A stretch of DNA of 64,000 nt from Stromatinia cepivora (Eukaryota; Ascomycota; Leotiomycetes; Helotiales; Sclerotiniaceae): positions 62,001 to 126,000 of the forward strand of contig RCTD01000043.1 of assembly GCA_014898415.1 (NCBI GenBank). The letters are read 5' to 3'. The position numbers and the translations under genes were made by a program. The notes beneath the pieces are model-generated. The model was given only the letters and a program-made list of their open reading frames with translations. It was not told the origin of the DNA and made no database searches. Shown here in pieces: positions 56,058-64,000 of the stretch (positions are counted from its first letter, which is position 1; each line of letters starts with the position of its first letter).

Positions 56058-59000
56058 CTATTCCTCAAACGCTCTAACGATTTCTGCTGGAACCCGTCTA
56101 TCTAACTCCCATTTATCCCATTCCGCCGTTCTTCCTTTGAATCGAATTAAATATTCTGTTAAGACTCCTCCTCCTCTCCTACGCTGCTCCCGCTTGCGCA
56201 GAATGCGCTCAGGAACTAACTCAGGATTCTGCAAGATTCCCTGTGCGAAGGGGCGTCGATAAGGATCTTGAGTTGGGTCTGGGGCTGGTTCGAGGTGCGC
56301 AACACTGATGACTGGGTGAACCTTCATTGCGTCAGGTAATTCGATTCTGTATGCGAGACGTCCAACCCTTTCCAGCACCTTAAAGGGTCCTGCGAATTGC
56401 TGTTCGATCTTTGTATTTCGTTCCGCGACTCCTGGCATATTGTAACCCCGGTGTAATCTCAATGATACGTAGTCTCCAGTGTTGAAAAACATAGGTTTGT
56501 GTCGTCGATCATAATGTCGTTTCATAAACATAGCTGCGAACTTGATTGCATCTATCGCTTCAATTCTTGCTGGATTGTATTTTCCACTATTTGCTGGCTC
56601 TATTGGGTACACCTGCACACCATTTGAAATAGCAGGATCCTGATGTCTTTCTGGTGAATCCTCGTAGGTTAAGTCCACTAATGCATCTGCAGTAATGTCT
56701 ATCGGTTCCTTGATCCTAGTACCATACATCACCATCGTAGATGCTACACCTGTCCCTCGTGAAGTAGAATTCGACAGAGCTGCAGTCATGAGTGGTAAAG
56801 TCCTTGGCCACAAAGATATATCGTCCATCGTCGACAGATAATACCTCAAAGCAATCTCTATTGTTTGGTTTGTACGTTCGCTTGCACCATCAGTTTGTGG
56901 ATGCCAAGCAGTACTGAACAATAGTTTTATACCCAACGAGTCCATCATTCCTCTCCAGACTTCTGATATGAATTTCCTGTCTCGATCCGAAATAATGGCC
57001 CGCGGAACACCCCAGAGAATTCCCAGCAGATGTGAGATTAGTGCATTTCCCCATTGTGCTGCATTCCATGTAGATTTTCCTGGGATGATTGTGACTGCTT
57101 TTGATAGCTTATCGGTTATGGGCAATGCACAATCGAACAAGTCTGGCACAGATCTTGGTAGTGCCAAAATGAAGTCGATTGAGATAGTGTGAAAGATATG
57201 CGGTGGCGTTAGAATCGGTTGCAGAGATCCGTACGGTTGGTGTCTTGGTGTCGATGATACCCTACATTGATGGCAATGATACAGATATGCTCGTAGTTTT
57301 TTTGAAATATTAAAAACGTAGAAGTTGGCAGAAATCCTTTCGTGGGTACGATCATAGCCCAAATGACCGATTTGATCGTGTGCATATTCGAACATTTCGC
57401 CCTCCATACCTTTAGGTACCACCGGTCTTCTTTTGGTGTGTATACCATCTGGCTTAGCATAGAGTATACCTTGCTTGAACTCGAATGGCAAATCCGCAGC
57501 ATTGATTCCGAGGCTTGAATTTTCCTCGATCTCGTCGATCAGTTTTGCCGTCCTGGGATCCAACATATACGATGTCTTAAGTTTCTGCAGCCATGCTTCT
57601 CCGATTTGCAAAACTGCGACGGGGTATGCCAGCTCTGAGTGTATGCTGTATACTTGTTCGGCTGCGCTCGCAACTTGTTTTTGAGCTGCTGTGTCGGTGA
57701 TATGCAGTCTCGACAATGCATCAGGGACTATATTGAGTTTTCCTGGTTTATGTCGAACGTCGAGCCTAAATCTGGATAAATATTCGGAACTGCGCAGATG
57801 GCGTGGATTTAGTCGTACTAACGACGATGTATTCATGGATGTTTGAGTTGCTATTTGGATGCTGGCTGAGTGATCTGTGTAAACAATGGTCGGAAGCTTG
57901 GATGATTCCACCAAATGTCTGATCCTTGAGATTACCCAGCATAAACCTGCAATCTCTAATTCTGTCGGCCAGTAATTCTTTTCGGCGGTGGTGATTAATC
58001 TAGACAAGAACATGATGGGTTGCGTCGATTTTTGAGTTGGAGGATCGACATCAGAGTGGTAGATCATACCTCCGATACCATCCTTGGATGTGTCAGTATC
58101 GACGTAAAGTCTTCGATCTGGATTGAAGTGATGTAAGATCGAAGATTTTCGGAAGGCTTGTTGAAGATCCGTAAATGATTTCTGCTCTCCTTTCGTGACA
58201 TCCTTGAATCGAGCCTGAGCAACCTCACGTTTTCTTTTCGCTTTCGATAACTTATCTCCCTTATGGTCCCGCAATGTCTTGTTCAATTCGCATTTTCTGT
58301 TTTGCAGATCTGCGGATAGCCTAGCATAATGTGGAATATATTGTCGTAAGTACCCAGTCAGTCCTAGATAGTATTCAAGCTGCTTCAATGTGCGCGGGAA
58401 TGCTAAAGCCTGTATAGCCTCCAGCTTGTCCTTCGCGGAAGCCAGCCCCAATGCATCCACCTTTTGACCAAGCAGTGCAATCGAGGGATAGGACAAGAAA
58501 CATTTTTTAGGACTCAGTGCTATATTGGCAGCTCTGAGCTTGGTGAACACTTGTTTGAGGTGTGCCGTATGCTCAGGAAATGATCTGCTGAAAATGACTA
58601 TATCATCAATGTAGGCGCGTGCGAATCCTCGTTCCAGTCGGAGAATGTTGTCGATTCGTCTTTGAACATACGCTGGTGAATTTCTGAAACCCATCACAGC
58701 ACAGGTAAATGTTTCTTGGCCACGATGCGATGATACAGTCAGGTACTTTTGATGTTCCGGCTTGACTTTCCATTGATAGAAAAAGCTTGCACAATCAATA
58801 GTTGAAATGAAAGGACAACCTGCCACAGCTGCAATTATGTCTGCTTGAGTGGGAATAGGATATGCATCTGGATTCGTAATACGGTTAAGGGCACGGATGT
58901 CGACGACAACTCTGCCTTTCTTCTTTACAACACCCTTAGAGTCTATGACATATCTCCATATAACAAACACTGGGAAACTGAAAGGGCTCGGTTTTTTGGT

Positions 59001-62000
59001 CCATTTCAACCGACGCTGATGATGCAATTTGTCAAAAGTCTGGTCGATTAGAGCTTGGTCTTCTCGGCCTGCTGAGTAAACCTTTGCCTTACCGGGCCGA
59101 AATTTTGATTCCCAATCTTCGCAGAGCTCTATCTCTAACTCCTCGCCTTCTGGCGCAAATGCAAATCCCTGATGTTCCTCCCACAATGTCGACTCGCTTT
59201 GTACTATTTCCTGAAGCTGAGATCGTTGAATAGCATCCCCAAATGCCGTTACTCCATTCGACAAAATAACTTCTTGTTTTAGATCGATGTTGTTTGTACT
59301 CGAATTTCCTTGTTGCATTCCTGCGTTTGCAGATGTCCACAAGGCTACAGCTGCTGCTGCTGCCAACAATCCCTTAGCTAAGAGGCGTTTTGCAGAAAAC
59401 TGATTTCTAGCTGAGGTTCCTGCGAGATGATAAACATCGACTTCATTTGTTGTTGTCATGACTTGGGCATCCGAGTCCAATACATTTCCCAGTTTCAAAT
59501 TCCGCTGCACAACTACTTCCTTGTCGGTAGAGTTTTCCACCATGACGGTTTTGCACGAACCTGTAACAACATGTGCAAAAGATGTGAAATTGTCTTGTTG
59601 AATTGGTTCATATAGCATATCGTGATCTGGCAGCAAAATGTCATCGCCTTTTCTGCTAGCCACTGTCACAAATGCTCCAGAATGAGGTGGGATCACTACC
59701 TTTTCTTGAGCGTAAACAGCGATCTTTCTTTCGACATCCTTGGTTTTGGTTACAATCTTAACATGCACACCCGCGCAATGTGGGAGAATTAATTGTTGAC
59801 TTCCGAAATCCACAATCCAATCTTCCGGATCGATGATATCTGTTCCTATCAGCATTCTAGCTTCCAGCATTTCGACGATATGAACTTCACGATTGAATTG
59901 AGCAATCGTTCCATTCGTTGCTGGCAAATAGAAATCGAGATTCACATATTGACTAGCATCATGACGTTGATCTCCCAATCCGCGTACCTTCATAGGCTTG
60001 TCCATTGTGAAAATCTCAATTGTAGGACACATCTCCATCAGAAAGCTTCTATCGACAAGACTCATTCCACATCCTGTATCTAAGCAAACAGAATGTGCAT
60101 CGTTCTGTGGACTTCCCAATGCTACTTTGATTTCAGCATACTTGCGTCCGCGAAATGCGTATCCAGGCGGCGACTTATTGGCACCCGCGGTCGATCGAAC
60201 AATATGTGGTCGGTCTGGTGAAAGCTTAGAACTAGCTCGATCTGGATTATCGGTGACAAGAAGTGGTATGTTTGCTGTGGTTGTTGATGATTGTTCGAAT
60301 ACGGCTGGCTTTGGTGACGCTGATTTGTGTTTGTTTTTATGCAGTTCTCGCAAGTGAGTGTGCAGCTTGTTCTTGCTGCGGAATTTCGCTCCACAATCAT
60401 TGCACTGGTGACGACCTTCATCGAGATTGATGACACGAGCCTGTTTGGGAGGGGCCTGTTTGTGGTTCAAATTGGCTACCAAAGGGGTAGACCTTGATTT
60501 CTGAGTTTCACCGCCAACTTGTGAAATAGCTACATTCAATCGATGGCTGATTTTCGGGCCTGCATCATGTTGCATATTTCGTGCTTTAGATACCTTTCCT
60601 CCAACCTGTGTGTGATTGACATGTAACACCTCTGCCTCCTCCTCACTATCTTGACTGTCCAGACTTGATTCCTCCGACTCATGATCCAGCCCTTGATAAT
60701 AAGCTTGATCATAAGCATCGACATCGTGGGTGTCCAGATCGACTGCTTCCTGGCTTGGATCGTCTCCTCCAGTGTTGTATGCTCGCTGCTTGCCACTGTA
60801 TTTGTTGGAGTGATACTCCTTTTTCCAGAATGGCTTTTTATCCTGTGTTTTGTTGTCTTTCTTAACACCAAACTTTCTGTCAGCATCATTATTCCTGAGG
60901 GTGGAGGGGTCCTTGTGAGAGGCGGGGGAGGGAGTATTTCCACGATCGCTCCAGCGATATGGCTTGTGAGATGAAAAACGCTTACTATCATGATGACTTG
61001 ATAGCCGGCTATCGCCATGATTGGGACGCCAGATATCGAACCAGTCATCCTTCTTTTGTCCAATCTGCGACATGAATGTAGTGAGACTGGTATCCTCTGT
61101 AGGCACCGGGATGTGAATTCGAAGCTCTGCTGATAAGTGCCGATGAGCAGTCAGCATCTGTGCATATTCCGACTCGATTGTCCCCGCACTGCGTCCTAGA
61201 ACAACTATGTTCTGGACGTATTCTTCGGGATCTTTACGTCGTCGAACATCTCCAATGGTGTATTTGAGACGCTCCAGCTTCTCCAAGGCTATACCTGGTG
61301 ACATGCGAAAGCGGTTTTCCAGCTCTGTGCACCAATTTTCAATGCTTGCCTTAAGACCAGCTCGTGTCGTGTTCGAGATTTCGTTAGTATACCATAGCTC
61401 AGCCTTGCCTCTCAAGCATTGATCCAGCTGAGCAGCAACGATGTGAGCAGCAAATGGACCATCCAGTACGCCAGTCGACTTGGCCTTTATGCGTGCTGTG
61501 AATGAGTATACATTGTGATAGACAGTCTTGTTGTCGACAGTCTCCACAAAGGATTCAGCTTCATTATTTGGATCTAGGAAGCCTATGTCTTGCGGACGAA
61601 AACGTGCGGCACCACCCCCACCATGTTGTTGTTGTGGCGGAGTTTGAATAGCAGCTAACAATTGTTGAAACTGTTCTGCAGAGAACGTCGCACCAGCAGC
61701 AGCAGCCATCTTGTCAGAGGCTTCTTGACTTGTGCCACCGGGAAGTTCTTGACGTTCTGAAGATGAAGTTGACACCGACGATGTCAGATCGCGATCTTTG
61801 TTCAAGAATTGCGGTAACACTGATAATATGGATTGTGCAGTATCGGCAACTCTTGTGTAGCTGTTGTACCAGCCAGGAGGTATTGTAGATGTTGGCTGAG
61901 GATAGATCGATGTAAGGGAAACGTTCGCAGATGTTGAGGAAGGACCAGCTTGATTGTTTACTGCTGCTCCACTTCGTGCCTTCTGTACGAACCAAGTGAC

Positions 62001-62144
62001 TGCGTGAAGCTGTTCGAATGATAATTTGTCTTTTGCTTTGGGTCGTTCGATGAGGAACTTCTCGATCAGGAGTGCTTTTGCGATAGTATCTTGGAGAAGA
62101 TCGACATGAGATACTCTGGCGTTTGTGGTGCTCTTATCGCTCAT
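56058..62144 (-). CDS. Gag-Pol polyprotein of a Ty3/gypsy-type element
   Basis: A single frame of 2028 residues from ATG 62144 (an in-frame GTG lies 12 bases upstream), without a frameshift between gag and pol. Gag occupies ~1-520, with a typical capsid helix pattern (WCTELENRF). A C2H2 finger (CNDCGAKF...HTHLRELH) is at ~578-599. The protease motif LDTGCG has Asp689. Reverse transcriptase has YIDD at 1178-1181, and RNase H follows with DTDTSKDG. Integrase has an HHCC-like region (HDQIGHLGYDRTHE...CHQC) and the DFILALP, SDRDRKF and ASERTNQ motifs for the DDE triad. The C-terminal ~45 residues (YLIRFKGRTAEWDKWE) look like a chromodomain. No stop or frameshift is visible, so the element may be autonomous. 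Confidence 0.95.
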   Translation of the reverse strand: MSDKSTTNARVSHVDLLQDTIAKALLIEKFLIERPKAKDKLSFEQLHAVTWFVQKARSGAAVNNQAGPSSTSANVSLTSIYPQPTSTIPPGWYNSYTRVADTAQSILSVLPQFLNKDRDLTSSVSTSSSERQELPGGTSQEASDKMAAAAGATFSAEQFQQLLAAIQTPPQQQHGGGGAARFRPQDIGFLDPNNEAESFVETVDNKTVYHNVYSFTARIKAKSTGVLDGPFAAHIVAAQLDQCLRGKAELWYTNEISNTTRAGLKASIENWCTELENRFRMSPGIALEKLERLKYTIGDVRRRKDPEEYVQNIVVLGRSAGTIESEYAQMLTAHRHLSAELRIHIPVPTEDTSLTTFMSQIGQKKDDWFDIWRPNHGDSRLSSHHDSKRFSSHKPYRWSDRGNTPSPASHKDPSTLRNNDADRKFGVKKDNKTQDKKPFWKKEYHSNKYSGKQRAYNTGGDDPSQEAVDLDTHDVDAYDQAYYQGLDHESEESSLDSQDSEEEAEVLHVNHTQVGGKVSKARNMQHDAGPKISHRLNVAISQVGGETQKSRSTPLVANLNHKQAPPKQARVINLDEGRHQCNDCGAKFRSKNKLHTHLRELHKNKHKSASPKPAVFEQSSTTTANIPLLVTDNPDRASSKLSPDRPHIVRSTAGANKSPPGYAFRGRKYAEIKVALGSPQNDAHSVCLDTGCGMSLVDRSFLMEMCPTIEIFTMDKPMKVRGLGDQRHDASQYVNLDFYLPATNGTIAQFNREVHIVEMLEARMLIGTDIIDPEDWIVDFGSQQLILPHCAGVHVKIVTKTKDVERKIAVYAQEKVVIPPHSGAFVTVASRKGDDILLPDHDMLYEPIQQDNFTSFAHVVTGSCKTVMVENSTDKEVVVQRNLKLGNVLDSDAQVMTTTNEVDVYHLAGTSARNQFSAKRLLAKGLLAAAAAVALWTSANAGMQQGNSSTNNIDLKQEVILSNGVTAFGDAIQRSQLQEIVQSESTLWEEHQGFAFAPEGEELEIELCEDWESKFRPGKAKVYSAGREDQALIDQTFDKLHHQRRLKWTKKPSPFSFPVFVIWRYVIDSKGVVKKKGRVVVDIRALNRITNPDAYPIPTQADIIAAVAGCPFISTIDCASFFYQWKVKPEHQKYLTVSSHRGQETFTCAVMGFRNSPAYVQRRIDNILRLERGFARAYIDDIVIFSRSFPEHTAHLKQVFTKLRAANIALSPKKCFLSYPSIALLGQKVDALGLASAKDKLEAIQALAFPRTLKQLEYYLGLTGYLRQYIPHYARLSADLQNRKCELNKTLRDHKGDKLSKAKRKREVAQARFKDVTKGEQKSFTDLQQAFRKSSILHHFNPDRRLYVDTDTSKDGIGGMIYHSDVDPPTQKSTQPIMFLSRLITTAEKNYWPTELEIAGLCWVISRIRHLVESSKLPTIVYTDHSASIQIATQTSMNTSSLVRLNPRHLRSSEYLSRFRLDVRHKPGKLNIVPDALSRLHITDTAAQKQVASAAEQVYSIHSELAYPVAVLQIGEAWLQKLKTSYMLDPRTAKLIDEIEENSSLGINAADLPFEFKQGILYAKPDGIHTKRRPVVPKGMEGEMFEYAHDQIGHLGYDRTHERISANFYVFNISKKLRAYLYHCHQCRVSSTPRHQPYGSLQPILTPPHIFHTISIDFILALPRSVPDLFDCALPITDKLSKAVTIIPGKSTWNAAQWGNALISHLLGILWGVPRAIISDRDRKFISEVWRGMMDSLGIKLLFSTAWHPQTDGASERTNQTIEIALRYYLSTMDDISLWPRTLPLMTAALSNSTSRGTGVASTMVMYGTRIKEPIDITADALVDLTYEDSPERHQDPAISNGVQVYPIEPANSGKYNPARIEAIDAIKFAAMFMKRHYDRRHKPMFFNTGDYVSLRLHRGYNMPGVAERNTKIEQQFAGPFKVLERVGRLAYRIELPDAMKVHPVISVAHLEPAPDPTQDPYRRPFAQGILQNPELVPERILRKREQRRRGGGVLTEYLIRFKGRTAEWDKWELDRRVPAEIVRAFEE

Positions 62145-62313
62145 ACCTGAGTTCACAAATACCCCACCTCAAGAGCACTCCGATCCTCTTTCGGTGTACA
62201 GGATACGATGAAAACGGGCGTTAAAGAACTTGAAAGAAGAGGCTTAATTGCTTGAAAAAGATATATCAACTAACTACCTGGCGCTTGATGCTGGTGGAGT
62301 TGTTGTTGATGAA

Positions 62314-62337
62314 AAGGTCCTAAAGGACTTGCTACCA
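62314..62337 (-). other. Primer-binding site and adjacent hairpin
   Basis: On the minus strand TGGTAGCAAGTCC begins two bases after the 5' LTR end (62337-62325). TGGTAGC is the complement of the ACCA-ended initiator-Met tRNA tail used by many fungal elements; only the first 7 bases fit a usual iMet tail. It overlaps an inverted repeat AAGTCC-TTTA-GGACCTT, a small hairpin (62314-62330). The tRNA identity is inferred. Confidence 0.55.
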
Positions 62338-62339
62338 TT

Positions 62340-62451
62340 TGGTACAAAGTTGTGTGGTGTAAAAAGAATAAAGATTAGAGGCAGTGGGGTAAATCCTACC
62401 TAAGGTAAGATCCCCCGCTTAGTAAGCTAAGCTAATGACTAATTGGTAACA
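62340..62451 (-). repeat. 5' LTR (112 bp)
   Basis: Upstream LTR in element orientation, identical to 55834-55945. Exceptionally short for a Ty3/gypsy LTR, which usually measures 200-600 bp. Transcription signals must fit in it or in the ~195-bp leader that follows. Confidence 0.95.
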
Positions 62452-62913
62452 TAAAGCTTCGTATTTACGAATGAAGAGCCAGAACCAGGCGTCATCCATT
62501 TTATTATTAGTTATTAGTGAGTGTTGGATCCCCAAGCTCAGGCCTAGAAGAGGCGGATAGGAATCATAGGATTCAGCAAAGTGACTTATTAATAAGAGCT
62601 TTTCGGTGTAACCTTACCCTCCAGTAAACTAAACTTTATTAGGATCTAGCTTATCGACAAGGATTTCCAAAAATACTGCCTTATGCGATTTCGCATCAAT
62701 AATCAGCAATTCTACTCTACTCTTCCCTACAGTGCTCAAAACATCAATCACCAATCACCAATCACCAATCCATTTAAACAACCACAAACAACACCACACC
62801 ACACCATCCCATCCGATTTCCACAACTACCATAATACACACCCCAGCCAGCGATCTATCCTCACCCTCACCAACTCCAACTCCAACTCCAAACGCCCCAC
62901 CCCCTCAACCATC
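62452..62913. other. SEM1 upstream region
   Basis: Begins with the right-hand TAAAG target copy. No gene recognised. It is C/A-rich near 62740-62900 and carries the SEM1 promoter and leader. Confidence 0.6.
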
Positions 62914-63722
62914 ATGTCCGCCGCACCATCCACAGGCGCCCCCGTCCCAACCACAAAGGCCATCAGCACTGATAAATCCGCCGATGCGACGAAAGATCAA
63001 AAGACCGCCACTACATTAGAAGAAGATGATGAATTTGAGGATTTTCCCGTTGAGAGTAGGTTTCTTTTCTATTATTATGGGGGAGTGCTGGCATTAGCAT
63101 GTTGCATTGGACGAGCTGGGTTTTATCGCGGGCGCGAATGTCTTAGTGATGACTCCGGCTTGGACATGTACTGAAGTGAGCTATGGGAAGCGGTCCATTA
63201 TTGATGAGCAGCATTGCCGTTGTGGTGTCTGATGGACTTTGGACTTTGGACTTGTAGTCCTTGGCATGGATAATGGATGATGGGGGAGAGCTAGCTTTAT
63301 GAGCTTCATGAGCTTGGCCTGCGTGATGCAAAACAACAAACTCCAAAGTTGAGACTGAGGAAATGTTTTTTCGCATTCTAGAGCTTTCCGGCTCGTCCAT
63401 TTTCACTACCAAAGAAGCTTTCATACAAGAGCAAGATCTGAATAAATGCTAACATCTTCACCCTCTAGACTGGAGCCAAGAAGACACAGAAGTACCCGGC
63501 GACAACACACATTTGTGGGAAGAGAGCTGGGATGATGATGACACATCGGAGGATTTCTCCGCACAGTTGAAGTATGTATTACCATGCCCCTTCTTTCGCA
63601 ACTTATAGCGTCGATTTCCGCACTCTTTTCCATCATTTTCTACACACCGACTATATAAATTCTCACCACCTTTCATTTATAGGGAAGAATTGAAGAAAGT
63701 CGAAGCAAACAAGAAGAGATGA
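62914..63722 (+). CDS. SEM1: 26S proteasome complex subunit SEM1/DSS1
   Basis: Three exons (62914-63055, 63469-63571, 63683-63722) give 94 residues, near the usual ~70-90. It is a small, intrinsically disordered acidic subunit of the 19S proteasome lid that also serves TREX-2 mRNA export and BRCA2-type repair complexes. Both characteristic acidic-aromatic patches are present: EEDDEFEDFPVENW and HLWEESWDDDDTSEDF. The C-terminus is a helix, LKEELKKVEANKKR. The first intron is 413 nt, very long for this window, with a CTAAC branch site 14 bases before its CTCTAG end; the second is 111 nt. The splice joins restore the conserved WSQEDTEVP continuation. Confidence 0.93.
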
Positions 63723-64000
63723 GCTGGGAATATGTTGTTCGTTGGACGATATACATTCGATCAGGAGTTTATGGGCATAACATCATATCACATACAGTAT
63801 ATTGCAGTACAAATTACTAGAAGATGATAGGCATTCAATGGAGATGATCATGATTTGCAATTCTCTATAATAATGTTTTTTGGGCCATTCATTTTGCCAT
63901 CATTCCAAATGTCCCTTCGTGATTTGAGCTATCATTTACTGCCTTCGCTCCCAACGAATCTTCCTAAAGGTTGGACTTATTTGAACGGTCTGACTTCCTA

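Larger units (their letters stand above)
55834..62451 (-). mobile_element. Complete Ty3/gypsy-type LTR retrotransposon
   Basis: A 6618-bp element on the minus strand. Both LTRs are 112 bp and identical by eye (55834-55945 and 62340-62451), with TG...CA ends on the minus strand (TGTTACC... / ...TTTGTACCA). A perfect 5-bp target duplication TAAAG flanks it (55829-55833 and 62452-62456). One uninterrupted Gag-Pol frame fills the interior. A TGGTAGC-type primer site lies two bases inside the 5' LTR. Protease, RT, RNase H, integrase order (PR-RT-RH-IN) places it in Ty3/gypsy. Identical LTRs mean very recent insertion. It sits between the divergent IML2 and SEM1 genes. Confidence 0.95.

Noticed and set aside
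62683..63019. Longer frames around the SEM1 start
   Set aside because: The 5' extension is Pro/Thr/His low complexity. The conserved SEM1 protein begins at the ATG at 62914, and the other frame is a shadow.
1..64000. CRISPR array, bacterial operon or prophage-like structure
   Set aside because: No spaced direct-repeat array, Shine-Dalgarno sites or polycistronic arrangement; spliceosomal introns throughout show a fungal nuclear genome.

Overview
The window reads as nuclear DNA of a filamentous ascomycete, most likely a Leotiomycete of the Botrytis/Sclerotinia type. The lineage is inferred from gene families, gene style and a dispersed 5S rRNA gene; nothing was searched. Most introns are 47-105 nt, with CTAAC/CTGAC-like branch sites. 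Intergenic regions are A+T-rich and hold short inverted-repeat transposons and one A+T-saturated block that looks RIP-mutated.

Left part (1-30 kb): ordinary fungal genes separated by long intergenic stretches. In order: a small protein with a C-terminal CCCS (CaaX-like) box, a small secreted protein with a Kex2-like site, a fungal rhodopsin/PTH11-type membrane protein whose 5' exons cannot be resolved, a one-TM protein, an acidic nuclear-type protein, a FAR-17a/AIG1-like membrane protein (minus strand), the signal peptidase catalytic subunit SEC11, a ubiquitin-conjugating E2, a TBC Rab-GAP and a kinesin (perhaps kinesin-6).

Middle (30.6-34.4 kb): a transposon graveyard. It has two short TA-flanked MITEs, then a 3.1-kb A+T-saturated relic with 15-bp inverted ends, into which two LTR retroelements inserted and were reduced to solo LTRs with perfect 5-bp target duplications. 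Next come an intact Baeyer-Villiger-type monooxygenase, an APH-type kinase-fold protein with a 13-His tract, a BTB protein, a 5S rRNA gene and the mitochondrial proline-catabolism enzyme P5C dehydrogenase.

45-49.2 kb: three neighbouring oxidative/transport genes are all damaged: a P450 with a one-base frameshift, an MFS efflux pump with a nonsense codon, frameshifts and a deletion, and the 3' fragment of a FAD-linked oxidoreductase. Together they look like a dead secondary-metabolite locus.

Right end: a zinc-ribbon/poly-Q protein, IML2 and the proteasome subunit SEM1/DSS1. Between the divergent IML2 and SEM1 genes lies a complete 6.6-kb Ty3/gypsy-type retrotransposon. Its 112-bp LTRs are identical, its target duplication is perfect, and it has a single uninterrupted Gag-Pol frame with a C2H2 finger where a CCHC knuckle would be expected. 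It is the youngest and most striking element in the window.
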